Shown here piece after piece: positions 27,172 through 34,482 of a stretch of DNA of 52,815 nucleotides. The translations under genes were made by a program, and so were the position numbers. Source of the stretch: Candidatus Uhrbacteria bacterium (GTDB taxonomy: Bacteria > Patescibacteriota > Patescibacteriia > UBA9934 > GWF2-40-263). The first letter of the stretch is position 1. Each line of letters starts with the position of its first letter. The notes under the pieces were generated by a model. The model searched no databases, had not been told where the DNA came from, and worked only from the letters and a program-made list of their open reading frames with translations. The stretch covers positions 1 through 52,815 of the forward strand of contig JABMNY010000029.1 in the NCBI GenBank assembly GCA_013204385.1, read 5' to 3'.

Positions 27172-27373
27172 TGGAACTTCTCTCTTTTGGGGTGTCCTTA
27201 GGCGTTTTTTTTGATTGCCTTTCGGACGGGATACCGGTTGGTGCGAACCGGTCACGCTGTCACTCAACTGAGCGAACGAGCGAAAGAGTATCAGAGGGGG
27301 AAAATTGCGTCAAGTGATTATTCCCAATACAACTAAACGAAACGGCTATCGACTAATGATACAATACTCAAGT

Positions 27374-28459
27374 ATGAAAAATATTTTGGCACTTTTGGGG
27401 ATTATTGGACTGCTTATTGCCCTGTTTGCCGGGGCGATCTGGGCGGGATCGAGAATGATAGACTCAAAGGCAAATTCAGAAACCCAAACATCGCAGAACA
27501 CAACCACAGAAGAGGAACTCCCTCATCTTGGAACATTCCCTCCTATAGAAGGGATTGCTTCTTGGATCAATTCAGAAGAACTTTCATCTGAATCGCTCAA
27601 AGGGAAGGTGGTGCTCATCGATTTTTGGACGTACTCCTGTATCAATTGCATCCGCACATTTCCGTACTTGCGTGACTGGTGGGAAAAGTATGAGGACGAT
27701 GGTCTTGTCATCATCGGAGTGCATGCCCCAGAATTTGAGTTTGAAAAAAGTCGAGAGAATGTGCTAATCGCCGCAGAAAAATACGGACTGGCGTATCCGA
27801 TTGCGCTCGATAATGATTTCGTAACTTGGAAGAATTTCCGCAATCAGTACTGGCCTGCAGAATATTTGTTTGATCAATCAGGAGAGTTGCGCTACTTCCA
27901 TTTTGGAGAAGGACACTACAATGAAACGGAACGTGCGATCCAAACACTCTTGAATGTGAAAGCAGAAATGACAGAAGAGGACCTTCCCAATTTTGCTGGC
28001 ATCAAATCTCCAGAAACCTATTTCGGTTGGTGGAGGGCGGAACGATTCGCAAGCCCAGAAGGAATCGTAACTGATCTCACAACAGACTACTCATTTCCTG
28101 ATTCAAACCGTAGCAACGAATGGGCACTTGAAGGAGCATGGACCATTAACGAAAAATATAGTGAAGCAAACTCATCTGGAGCACGATTCCGATTCACGTA
28201 CAACGCAAGCATCGCAAACCTCGTCATGGCAACACGTGATGGAGTGATCCAAGACGTTGTTGTAAGGCTTGATGGGGAAGTGGTGTCACCTGACCTGCTT
28301 GGAACCAATTTAGTAGTTGATGAGCTCACTGAACAGACATTCGTCCAAGTCGAATTCTCTCAACTCTATGAACTCATAGATGGTGATCCTGCAGTTCACA
28401 CGCTTGAGATAGAAACACTCGAACCAGGACTTCAAATCTACGCCATTACATTTGGATAA
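27374..28459 (+). CDS. Membrane-anchored thioredoxin-like protein (DipZ/TlpA type) with C-terminal beta domain
   Basis: Start taken at ATG 27374 (MKNILALLGIIGLLIALFAG), 361 aa; ATG 27356 is an alternative. One N-terminal transmembrane helix is followed by a Thr/Gln linker. The thioredoxin-fold domain (about 50-190) has WTYSCINCIRTFPYL, the C-x2-C active site of the DipZ group, and a cis-Pro region YWPAEYLFDQSG. The C-terminal beta-sandwich (about 235-360, SSGARFRFTYNA) matches the domain that follows thioredoxin in DipZ. Likely an extracytoplasmic thiol reductase or oxidase acting on exported proteins. TACAAT lies nine bases before the ATG, so the transcript may be nearly leaderless. Codons are A/T-rich, unlike the adjacent high-GC gene. 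Confidence 0.85.
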   Translation: MKNILALLGIIGLLIALFAGAIWAGSRMIDSKANSETQTSQNTTTEEELPHLGTFPPIEGIASWINSEELSSESLKGKVVLIDFWTYSCINCIRTFPYLRDWWEKYEDDGLVIIGVHAPEFEFEKSRENVLIAAEKYGLAYPIALDNDFVTWKNFRNQYWPAEYLFDQSGELRYFHFGEGHYNETERAIQTLLNVKAEMTEEDLPNFAGIKSPETYFGWWRAERFASPEGIVTDLTTDYSFPDSNRSNEWALEGAWTINEKYSEANSSGARFRFTYNASIANLVMATRDGVIQDVVVRLDGEVVSPDLLGTNLVVDELTEQTFVQVEFSQLYELIDGDPAVHTLEIETLEPGLQIYAITFG

Positions 28460-28463
28460 AAAT

Positions 28464-28486
28464 AATCGAGGGGAACCTCGATTTTT
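28464..28486 (+). terminator. Terminator of the thioredoxin-like gene
   Basis: AATCGAGG-GGAA-CCTCGATTTTT, a stable stem with a four-base loop and T-run. Confidence 0.85.
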
Positions 28487-28571
28487 CATTCCAGATCCAT
28501 TGACTTTTTTCCATATAATTGCTTGAATCCTAGAGCTGCGAGTAGTCATTCCCTCTATTGGAGTTGAAGTC

Positions 28572-29852
28572 TTGCCACAACCACGATTGTTTCGTCCTTC
28601 GGACGCACTCATCTTTCATTCCCTCCCTGTTCAATTCGCGATCATCCGTGAAATGCGCACACGCTACGATGAGTTCAAAAATCTCGGCTATGCTTCAGAA
28701 ACAGCGTTCTACTACGCTTTTGTACGCTCCAACACAAACAAGTACGGTGTCACAACAGACCTCGGCGCGAAAGAATTCCACAAAGAAATGACAACACTTC
28801 TTGGAGTCGCTCAAGACATTGTCGAGTACATAATCGAGCAACGGTTTCGTCCATTCCAAGAACGCATTGCCTTTCACAATACCGTTGCCAACTGTCTGAA
28901 TCCAATTCAGATGCTTCTCATGGCAACCGATGATCCTGGACTTCACGCAGATCGTCTCGTACGACGTAAGCACTTCGAGGCGGGGAGACAGCTTGGAATC
29001 GCTCTTCAACTGTTCTCCATCTCGACGGTCGACCCTGAAGCATGGGTTCCAGAAGACCTCGGACAAATTGAACGGCTCTCCTGGGAACGCCTGTTTGAAC
29101 CCGATCGCTCAGAGAATCTGTGGATCCTCGCAAAGCTCTACAGGTCCTCTTCCATGGGTGGTCGGGTAGAGAATATTCAAGTGTTCATTTCAACGAAAGA
29201 AAAAACGCATGCTCTCAAGCACCTGCGCAAACGTGGAACAACAAAAGAAAATCAACTCTACTGTCGTGTCGCGATTGTAGAAGGTGTGCGCTATTACGTC
29301 TACGCCATCAATCGGCGCAAGCGCCTACTCTCTACACTCCTAAAACTCGAGAGAGGTCGTCCCTACTCAGACCGACGGGGATGGAAGTATGTTGTCGTCG
29401 CAGTAGAATCTCCTGAAGGACTTCGAGTCGCTACTCCTGATGACGCCAAGACATTCAGTGAGCATACGCGTCGCGTTCTGTGGCACCATCCACTCATCGA
29501 AGAAACGGACACCTCTCCTCCAAACCCTGACTCTGACGCACGGTATCGGGACGAGAAAATTATTGGCCGCTACGAACGTCCGGACAATGGAAGGATTGTT
29601 GCGAGTCCCGCCGAGCAACTTGTCACATCCATTGGTCCTCACATCGACACACTGGTGGCAACAGACGGCGAACTCAATCACACCATCTATAGTGCACGCA
29701 AAGCACTCAAACACATCGCTGAACTTTGGTTCCCGCATCGTCGCGGACCCTATGACGAGATCTCGGATTTTCGTCTTCCGGGTTACGGCATCGCCTGGAG
29801 AGAAGCGTATTTCCGTGACCAGCTTGAAGCCTGGTGGCAAACGCAACTCTAG
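28572..29852 (+). CDS. Unknown protein, 426 aa
   Basis: No family recognised. The ORF begins with TTG at 28572 (PQPRLFRPSDALIFHSLPVQF); the first ATG in frame is about 26 codons later (MRTRYDEFKNLGY), and neither has a strong ribosome site. The protein is soluble and basic/aromatic-rich. The N-terminal 100 residues are helical, a middle region has alternating beta strands (ENIQVFISTKEKTHALKHLRKRG; YCRVAIVEGVRYYVYAINRRKR; YVVVAVESPEGLRVA), and the C-terminus is Trp/Arg-rich (YGIAWREAYFRDQLEAWWQ). Codons end in C like other accessory genes here. Single-gene unit between terminators. Confidence 0.65.
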   Translation: MPQPRLFRPSDALIFHSLPVQFAIIREMRTRYDEFKNLGYASETAFYYAFVRSNTNKYGVTTDLGAKEFHKEMTTLLGVAQDIVEYIIEQRFRPFQERIAFHNTVANCLNPIQMLLMATDDPGLHADRLVRRKHFEAGRQLGIALQLFSISTVDPEAWVPEDLGQIERLSWERLFEPDRSENLWILAKLYRSSSMGGRVENIQVFISTKEKTHALKHLRKRGTTKENQLYCRVAIVEGVRYYVYAINRRKRLLSTLLKLERGRPYSDRRGWKYVVVAVESPEGLRVATPDDAKTFSEHTRRVLWHHPLIEETDTSPPNPDSDARYRDEKIIGRYERPDNGRIVASPAEQLVTSIGPHIDTLVATDGELNHTIYSARKALKHIAELWFPHRRGPYDEISDFRLPGYGIAWREAYFRDQLEAWWQTQL

Positions 29853-29862
29853 CTCACCCTCT

Positions 29863-29887
29863 CCACGACATACGGTCGTGGTTTTTT
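29863..29887 (+). terminator. Terminator of the 426-aa gene
   Basis: CCACGAC/GTCGTGG hairpin followed by six T. Confidence 0.85.
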
Positions 29888-29918
29888 ATACTCCAATCTC
29901 TCAACAAGGATGATTTGA

Positions 29919-29960
29919 TTGACAAATGAGAAGTATTACTTTATTCTAAAAGTAATACTT
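29919..29960 (+). promoter_or_regulatory. Promoter with overlapping operator of the toxin-antitoxin operon
   Basis: TTGACA (29919-29924), 17-base spacer, TATTCT (29942-29947). A perfect inverted repeat AAGTATTACTTT/AAAGTAATACTT (29931-29942 and 29949-29960) brackets the -10 box. This is the expected place for autorepression by the AbrB-type antitoxin. Confidence 0.7.
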
Positions 29961-29980
29961 ATTCAAAACTGTAGGATTCT

Positions 29981-30223
29981 ATGACAACCACAACCATGAC
30001 GCAAAAAGGGCAAGTTACAATCCCGCACGCCATCCGCAAGGCGTTGAATGTCGATCGAGATTCAAAATTTTTGGTGCGTCTAGATGAAAAAAATGGTCGA
30101 GTCATTTTAGAACCACTGACAGACCTCCTTTCTTTGGCAGGAAGTCTCTCTTCAAACGTAACTCTCACGGATGAACAACTTACAAAAGCTCGTTCTGCCT
30201 CGTGGGGGAGTCGAAAAAAGTAA
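29981..30223 (+). CDS. AbrB/SpoVT-family antitoxin
   Basis: 80 aa. MTQKGQVTIPHAIRKALNVDRDSKFLVRL is the swapped-hairpin AbrB DNA-binding domain (residues 6-45). The C-terminal tail (SLAGSLSSNVTLTDEQLTKARSASWG) probably wraps the toxin. It starts 20 bases after the operator palindrome. The stop is two bases before the toxin ATG. Family role: represses its operon and neutralises the PIN toxin. Confidence 0.85.
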   Translation: MTTTTMTQKGQVTIPHAIRKALNVDRDSKFLVRLDEKNGRVILEPLTDLLSLAGSLSSNVTLTDEQLTKARSASWGSRKK

Positions 30224-30225
30224 GT

Positions 30226-30612
30226 ATGGATTCCATGATTGACACAAATGTCCTCATCCGCTTTTTTGTGGGGGACAACAAGAAACAAAAAGAACAGGCG
30301 ATCGTGTGGTTTAAGGAAGCAACAAAAGGTGAGCGCACGATTATCATCACACCAATCGTCGTTGCTGAAACCGTATTCGTCTTAGAATCATTCTATAAAC
30401 ACTCTCGAAAAGACATTATGGCATCCCTACTTCCGTTCTTAGCGATGCCTGTCTTAAAGGTAGAAGAGCGAGATCTATTGCTAAATCTATGGGAGGAATA
30501 TCTGAATGGACTCCATTTTGTCGATGCCTACTTACTTACAAGCGCCAGACGACAATCGCAAGAGCTTCTTACGTTTGATAAACAGTTACTCAAGCGATTA
30601 CAATCTCAGTAA
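30226..30612 (+). CDS. PIN-domain toxin (VapC-like RNase)
   Basis: 128 aa from the ATG at 30226 (MDSMIDTNVLIRFF); ATG 30235 is possible. PIN acidic residues are visible: D in IDTNVLIRF, E in VVAETVFVLE, D in GLHFVDAYLL, and a final D in LLTFDKQLLKRL. VapC toxins cleave tRNA or rRNA. Directly downstream of the AbrB-type antitoxin with a two-base gap. The operon ends in a bidirectional terminator next to tRNA-His, and A/T-rich codons mark it as a mobile module. Confidence 0.85.
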   Translation: MDSMIDTNVLIRFFVGDNKKQKEQAIVWFKEATKGERTIIITPIVVAETVFVLESFYKHSRKDIMASLLPFLAMPVLKVEERDLLLNLWEEYLNGLHFVDAYLLTSARRQSQELLTFDKQLLKRLQSQ

Positions 30613-30621
30613 AAATCAAAC

Positions 30622-30653
30622 AAAAAAACCGCCCATTTCTGGGGGGTTTTTTT
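30622..30653. terminator. Bidirectional terminator between PIN toxin and tRNA-His
   Basis: AAAAAAACCGCCC-ATTTCT-GGGGGGTTTTTTT with one internal mismatch. T-runs on both strands serve the toxin gene and the convergent tRNA. Confidence 0.8.
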
Positions 30654-30654
30654 G

Positions 30655-30730
30655 TGGGGTGCCTAGAGGGAGTCGAACCCTCGCTATCAGTACCACAAAC
30701 TGATGTGCTAACCGTTACACCATAGGCACC
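30655..30730 (-). tRNA. tRNA-His(GTG)
   Basis: Acceptor GTGCCTA/TAGGCAC extended by the G(-1):C73 pair that is the histidine identity element. Anticodon stem TCAGT/ACTGA with loop TTGTGGT (GTG), T-loop GGTTCGACTCC, CCA encoded. Confidence 0.93.
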
Positions 30731-30792
30731 ATAAACAAACTACGAACCCGAGTATAACCAGTCTTCGACTCTTTTGCAAGACCTGATAAAAG

Positions 30793-30816
30793 AAAAACCT
30801 GCTGTTTAAAGCAGGT
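30793..30816 (-). terminator. Terminator of the 443-aa gene
   Basis: Minus strand ACCTGCT-TTAAAC-AGCAGGT followed by TTTTC. Confidence 0.75.
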
Positions 30817-30824
30817 CGTAGCCA

Positions 30825-32156
30825 TTAGGGCATGCGATTGATCGAAAGCACATCAAACCAGTAGACGAGTTCTCGATCCGTGAGGTGATACGGTCCCTGT
30901 CCGTGAGCGGGGAGAACAAGAGACGGGTTTGCCTCCATGCGTTCGTAGATGAGTGGATCTACACGAACTGCACGTTCACCACCAAGATACTCTCGGTAAC
31001 GAACCGTAGGCCAGGAAGCTTCACGCAAAAATAGGACGGGAAGTTGTCGAATCTGCGGATGCACGTGAGTCATGGGAAGGATCTTTTGTGCGAGCACAAT
31101 GCAAGAGACGGGGTCGTCGATGAGCTCTGCGAAGATCCGCAAGACTTCTCGAACAGTCACTGGCCCCATCTGTTCCTTGTACGCATTCATGAACCTTGCG
31201 ATGTGCTCGTGAATCGTCGAGGAATCCAGATGAAGGTCCTGAACTGTCAGACCATGGAGAAGATTCCAGAGCCAGCTCGCCGTCTGACGATGTGTCCCAT
31301 CGACATTCGCACCGTACTCATTCACGACTACCGGAGCGAACCCTCGCTCAATGAGCGTACAAAGCTCCTGCAGAACACGTCCCGTTTGAGCGATTTCCGT
31401 ATTGCGAATCTCAGACAATTCCATGAGGTAAAGTTCGAGGTAGCATCCACGGTAGAAACCTTGTCCCACACACGGATGTTCGCGCGTCCAGTACAGATGC
31501 GCGAGCGTGTCCTCGAGTTCGAAGAGGAGAGGGAGATTCCTTTTGTGCTCTTGCAGACACTGTCGCATTTGATCGCCCTGAGCAACCTCATGACGAGAAC
31601 GTGTATGTGGCGACCATGCGGTCTCAATCAGCTTGATTGGATCTCCTGAAGAGAGAACGTCATCTGAGAACGTCTGTAGACGAGCCTCTGAGACGAGCTT
31701 TCGCTCTGCCGCAGGAATGATCGTCGAAAGCGCTGGCTCAGGATAACGCCATGGCCACAGATGAGCGCGGGGAGTCTCTTCGATTGAGAATATTTCATCA
31801 GTTCCATCTGACAAAACCCCACCCTGCCAGGCGGACGCACGCAGGAACCGGTCAATCGCCAGTGAACCCAGAGAATACACGTGCCCCCTGTTTCCAAGAA
31901 GCGGAACATGCGTTCCGGGAAACCGCGCAAGGAAGTCGTGCCCCAGGTCTCCACGCCCAGCGAGCGAAAGACGTGGTCCATAGAAGAGATCAAACCGATC
32001 GTTTCCAACCTCCTCACGCAAGGCACTGAAACCTGGTACGAGGACAGCATCTCCAAAACTCACACCAGGCTGATGATCAACCACCACAATGTGCTTGAGG
32101 TCTGCGTAGAAACCACCATCAGGTTCGCGAAAAGGAAGATCCGTCTTAAATTCCAT
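30825..32156 (-). CDS. Unknown protein, 443 aa
   Basis: No family recognised. Start moved five codons in, to ATG 32156, because AGGAG lies seven bases upstream of it. Visible features: an N-terminal Asp/Gly-rich beta region (GGFYADLKHIVVVDHQPGVSFGDAVLVPG), a glycine-rich stretch SLAGRGDLGHDFLARFPGTHVPLLG, and VVVNEYGANVDGTHRQTASWLW (about 276-297), loosely recalling the DGxHR pocket of ParB/sulfiredoxin-like folds. The match is weak. No membrane segments. C-ending codons. The mRNA leader carries a nested hairpin that reaches into the ribosome binding site. Follows the SerB-like gene on the same strand. Confidence 0.65.
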   Translation of the reverse strand: MEFKTDLPFREPDGGFYADLKHIVVVDHQPGVSFGDAVLVPGFSALREEVGNDRFDLFYGPRLSLAGRGDLGHDFLARFPGTHVPLLGNRGHVYSLGSLAIDRFLRASAWQGGVLSDGTDEIFSIEETPRAHLWPWRYPEPALSTIIPAAERKLVSEARLQTFSDDVLSSGDPIKLIETAWSPHTRSRHEVAQGDQMRQCLQEHKRNLPLLFELEDTLAHLYWTREHPCVGQGFYRGCYLELYLMELSEIRNTEIAQTGRVLQELCTLIERGFAPVVVNEYGANVDGTHRQTASWLWNLLHGLTVQDLHLDSSTIHEHIARFMNAYKEQMGPVTVREVLRIFAELIDDPVSCIVLAQKILPMTHVHPQIRQLPVLFLREASWPTVRYREYLGGERAVRVDPLIYERMEANPSLVLPAHGQGPYHLTDRELVYWFDVLSINRMP

Positions 32157-32165
32157 TTTTGACTC

Positions 32166-32220
32166 CTGCAACAGAGAGTGACTGTTCCAAACAACTTCGG
32201 AACAGGAGGCTCTGTTGCAG
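32166..32220 (-). promoter_or_regulatory. Nested leader hairpin reaching the ribosome binding site
   Basis: Outer arms CTGCAACAGAG/CTCTGTTGCAG (11 perfect pairs) enclose CTGTTCC/GGAACAG. On the minus strand the 3' arm ends in ...GCAG of the GCAGGAG that serves as the Shine-Dalgarno of the next gene. It may be a translational switch or an intercistronic processing or terminator hairpin; no T-run. Confidence 0.6.
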
Positions 32221-32227
32221 TATTCTT

Positions 32228-32887
32228 CTAAAGAGATTCTCTTTCTTGTTTAGTAAGAAGATGTGGGAGAAGAGCGAGAGCTGATGCTTCTTCGACAAAT
32301 ACATCTGCCTGAGCTCGAACGGCTTCGCGTGCGACGACACCTGCAAATCCAATAAACGTTCGGACTGACGGCTGACAGGCAAGATCTGTCACAGAGTCCC
32401 CGATCATGACAGCCTTTTGTTTATCTTGAATATATCGATCGATCATGATGCGCTTCCCCCCAGTGTGTGCGAGCGCGTTGCTTGCATTCATTCCAAGATA
32501 GTTACCTTCATCATCATGAAAGAGCTCATTTGCAATCACACACTCACTTCTGATACCGAGTTCTTCCGCATAGGGTGCAACGATCATTCCAAAGTTTGAA
32601 GTCAAAATAAACACTTCCTTTCCAAGTCGATGAAGAGTCGCCACAAGTTCTTCAACTCCCTCAACAAACGGAGGATGAATCTTATGCAGACGATCAATCA
32701 TGGCAAGGCTTGGAGAAATCATCGCAAGCTTTTTTTCAAAGACTGCTTCAATCGGAAGCTCTCCATTCATAGATGCTTCGGTGAGTCGTCGGACTTCTGG
32801 TCCAACACCAGCAAGATCAGCGAGAAGATCTAATGTCTCTGCATGAACAAGCGTGCTATCAAAATCAAAGAAGATTTGTTTGTACAT
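32228..32887 (-). CDS. HAD phosphatase, phosphoserine phosphatase (SerB)-like
   Basis: 219 aa. Motif I FFDFDSTLVHAE (6-17), motif II FILTSNFG (about 93-100), Lys in GGKRIMIDRYI (about 143-153), motif IV MIGDSVTDLAC (about 160-170). The small helical cap and EAVFEKKLAMI stretch match the SerB/HAD-IB layout, for serine or other phosphomonoesters. With no serA/serC in view, a different substrate is possible. A/T-rich codons. Confidence 0.8.
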   Translation of the reverse strand: MYKQIFFDFDSTLVHAETLDLLADLAGVGPEVRRLTEASMNGELPIEAVFEKKLAMISPSLAMIDRLHKIHPPFVEGVEELVATLHRLGKEVFILTSNFGMIVAPYAEELGIRSECVIANELFHDDEGNYLGMNASNALAHTGGKRIMIDRYIQDKQKAVMIGDSVTDLACQPSVRTFIGFAGVVAREAVRAQADVFVEEASALALLPHLLTKQERESL

Positions 32888-32904
32888 ATATGGAAAATAA
32901 AACG

Positions 32905-32926
32905 ACGCCCTTATGGGGCGTTTTTC
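32905..32926 (+). terminator. Orphan terminator-like hairpin
   Basis: ACGCCC-TTAT-GGGGCGTTTTT reads as a terminator on the plus strand, but no plus-strand gene precedes it closely. On the minus strand it lies in the leader of the SerB-like gene. Confidence 0.4.
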
Positions 32927-33080
32927 TGATTTACATCATCAAGAAGAAACACCCACCTATGGCGTTGTTGTTGTCATCTTAGATGTAGAATTTTGGAGTG
33001 ACATACCTAAATGACAAGTTAAAGACTTTTTGATGACTTGGCAAATGAACCTGTGGACGAAAAAAGCGTTATTCACAAAA

Positions 33081-33117
33081 ACAAAACAAAAACAGCACTT
33101 AATTGAGTGCTGTTTTT
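33081..33117 (-). terminator. Terminator downstream of the split tRNA-Arg locus
   Basis: Minus strand ACAGCACT/AGTGCTGT stem followed by a T/G-rich run, beginning two bases beyond the tRNA CCA end. It indicates that the locus was, and may still be, a transcription unit. Confidence 0.75.
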
Positions 33118-33137
33118 GTGGTGTCCCTGGAGGGAAT

Positions 33138-33225
33138 ATGGTTGCCAACAGACTCCACCATATTGCTCTCGTTCGCTCGGAATCATCCAAACTCCGTTTG
33201 TCTGTTCTCTCGCTCGCTCCAGCAT
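33138..33225 (-). other. 88-bp insertion in the T-loop of tRNA-Arg
   Basis: It contains the inverted repeats AATATGGT/ACCATATT and, further apart, AACAGAC/GTCTGTT, and two direct copies of a CGAGCGARCGAGAG motif. No coding capacity. Nature unknown: small mobile repeat or intron-like sequence. Confidence 0.6.
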
Positions 33226-33280
33226 CGAACCCCCATCAAGACCTTAGAAGAGTCCTGCTCTATCATGAGATGAAGTGAGT

Positions 33281-33409
33281 GTACAAAATACATACCCCTT
33301 ACGATGGTGGCCTGAGCAGGACTTGAACCTGCAACCTTGAGTTTAGAACACTCCTGCTCTATCCAGTTGAGCTATCAGGCCAAGGGTGTAAGGGGTATGT
33401 ATTTTGTAC
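33281..33409. mobile_element. Inverted-repeat-flanked tRNA cassette in the D-loop insertion
   Basis: Perfect 22-base inverted repeats at 33281-33302 (GTACAAAATACATACCCCTT...) and 33388-33409 flank the intact tRNA-Arg(TCT), two bases from its CCA end and six from its 5' end. Outside the repeats the insertion has 16 and 32 bases, including a GATCTGA/TCAGATC hairpin. The layout resembles a miniature transposable element whose cargo is a tRNA; no transposase is present. Confidence 0.55.
33305..33381 (-). tRNA. tRNA-Arg(TCT), intact, nested in the split tRNA-Arg(TCT)
   Basis: Acceptor GGCCTGA/TCAGGCC, D-arm GCTC/GAGC, anticodon loop GTTCTAA (TCT), T-arm GCAGG-TTCAAGT-CCTGC, encoded CCA, 77 nt. 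It has the same anticodon as the gene it interrupts, but a different acceptor and T-arm. Reads AGA/AGG codons. Confidence 0.92.
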
Positions 33410-33503
33410 CGAACGAGGCGATATGATCTGAGAATCAGATCCGTTGAGCTACAGGGACGAATATAAGAAAGTCTAGCGCAACGCAATCATAGCGAATCTT
33501 TCG

Positions 33504-33535
33504 AAAAAGAAAAAGCGACCGTGCGTTATGGTCGC
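33504..33535 (-). terminator. Terminator of the zinc/GNAT-like gene
   Basis: Minus strand GCGACC...GGTCGC stem followed by TTTTTCTTTTT. Confidence 0.8.
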
Positions 33536-33553
33536 ATTGAGAGGAGTTTGGCT

Positions 33554-34297
33554 CTAGGAAGCACGCTCTCCAAGCTTGAGACTCAGAAGCGCCCTTGAAG
33601 AACCGCGATCCACGATAGGAGCATAGGCTTTGGACGACATGAACTGAGCCCTCAAAAGACGATGACGACGCTCAGTCTCCGCAGCATCGACCAGGACGAG
33701 TACACATGCCTGCGAAAGAGACTCACGCCTCAGTACCGTCTCGACCACCTTCCAGATGAGCCCCTGCAAAAGTGACTGTTCCCGCGAGATCCCAACCTCT
33801 CCGATCCAGAGATGATTGATGACCAGATAAGGACCTTCTCGACCAACCCGTGAGTAGATCTGACCAAGAAGGGTCATCGGCATGTTCGTGACACCAAGCA
33901 CAGTACTCGAGTCACATACGACACAGGTCGCGAAGCCAGCACACTGAGCGGGAGAGGTGAGACTCTGAGCCAGAGCAATGCCCCCAGCATTCAGGTACCG
34001 ACAAAGTTCCTCTCGAGCTGACTCCTCATCCCACTGAAGAACGACTGTTCCGCCACAGATTCTGAGACCGACTCTCTGGACACACTTCGCATCCCGTGGG
34101 GGACTCAGGTAGACATGTGCGCAGGAGGCACACACAGAATCATTCCGATGAGGCGCAGACCCGACCTCCTGAAGGAAGCCGTGGATCATGCTGTCTGAGA
34201 TCGTCCAGTTGATGGGCTTAGGTGGCGGAGGGGAAGAGAAGATCTGGATAGGCCGACGAGCGTCAGTCAGATAAGAATCAGGTTGAGCCACGTGCAT
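33554..34297 (-). CDS. Cys-rich protein with possible GNAT-like C-terminal domain
   Basis: 247 aa. Pro-rich N-terminus (SSPPPPKP), then a likely zinc site C56-x2-C59-x12-C72-x8-C81. The C-terminal part YLVINHLWIGEVGISREQSLLQGLIWKVVETVLRRE...VLVLVDAAETERRHRLLRAQFMSSKAY looks like the second half of a GNAT acetyltransferase (strand, helix, strand, NxxA-like helix). The acetyl-CoA loop is not clear, so this is tentative. Further Cys pairs occur (CAGFATCVVC). C-ending codons. Single-gene unit; the repeat element copy B lies 75 bases upstream. Confidence 0.55.
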   Translation of the reverse strand: MHVAQPDSYLTDARRPIQIFSSPPPPKPINWTISDSMIHGFLQEVGSAPHRNDSVCASCAHVYLSPPRDAKCVQRVGLRICGGTVVLQWDEESAREELCRYLNAGGIALAQSLTSPAQCAGFATCVVCDSSTVLGVTNMPMTLLGQIYSRVGREGPYLVINHLWIGEVGISREQSLLQGLIWKVVETVLRRESLSQACVLVLVDAAETERRHRLLRAQFMSSKAYAPIVDRGSSRALLSLKLGERAS

Positions 34298-34371
34298 CTC
34301 CGTGTATGAGTGTTCTCAGACACAATCGTCATTGAACGAAGAAATGCTAAAGGAAATGTGAACTTTGGTCA

Positions 34372-34482
34372 ACCCCGCTGGTGGTCTCCCATCAAAAGAA
34401 TATTAACTATCGGACAAAGCCGACGGCGCCTAACGGCTTAGAGATATGTCTCCTGCTTAACATCTTTGACCACCAGCGGGGT
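34372..34482 (-). repeat. Dispersed palindromic element, copy B (111 bp)
   Basis: Outer arms ACCCCGCTGGTGGTC/GACCACCAGCGGGGT are a perfect 15-bp inverted repeat; centre AAGCCG/CGGCTT around AGGCGCC. Read on the minus strand it aligns with copy A at 7973-8081. Its first base overlaps the last base of the xer stop codon. No T-run. Confidence 0.7.

Larger units (their letters stand above)
33119..33458 (-). pseudogene. tRNA-Arg(TCT) gene split by two insertions
   Basis: Joining 33442-33458, 33226-33264 and 33119-33137 on the minus strand gives a perfect 75-nt tRNA: acceptor GTCCCTG/CAGGGAC, D-arm GCTC/GAGC, anticodon loop CTTCTAA (TCT), T-arm GGGGG-TTCGATT-CCCTC, encoded CCA. The gene is interrupted in the D-loop (about 177 bp, 33265-33441) and T-loop (about 88 bp, 33138-33225). 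Junctions are ambiguous by two or three bases (ATC, AT), as with target duplications or microhomology. Unless the insertions are spliced, for which bacteria have no known system at these positions, the gene is dead. Confidence 0.8.

Noticed and set aside
26130-27317. Plus-strand 395-aa ORF opposite the second high-GC gene
   Set aside because: Gly/Val/Leu/Asp-rich shadow translation that crosses the minus-strand terminator; no ribosome site.
34372-34482. Integron attC site next to a tyrosine recombinase
   Set aside because: The palindrome lacks paired RYYYAAC/GTTRRRY core sites, and the recombinase looks like ordinary Xer without an integron-integrase insert.
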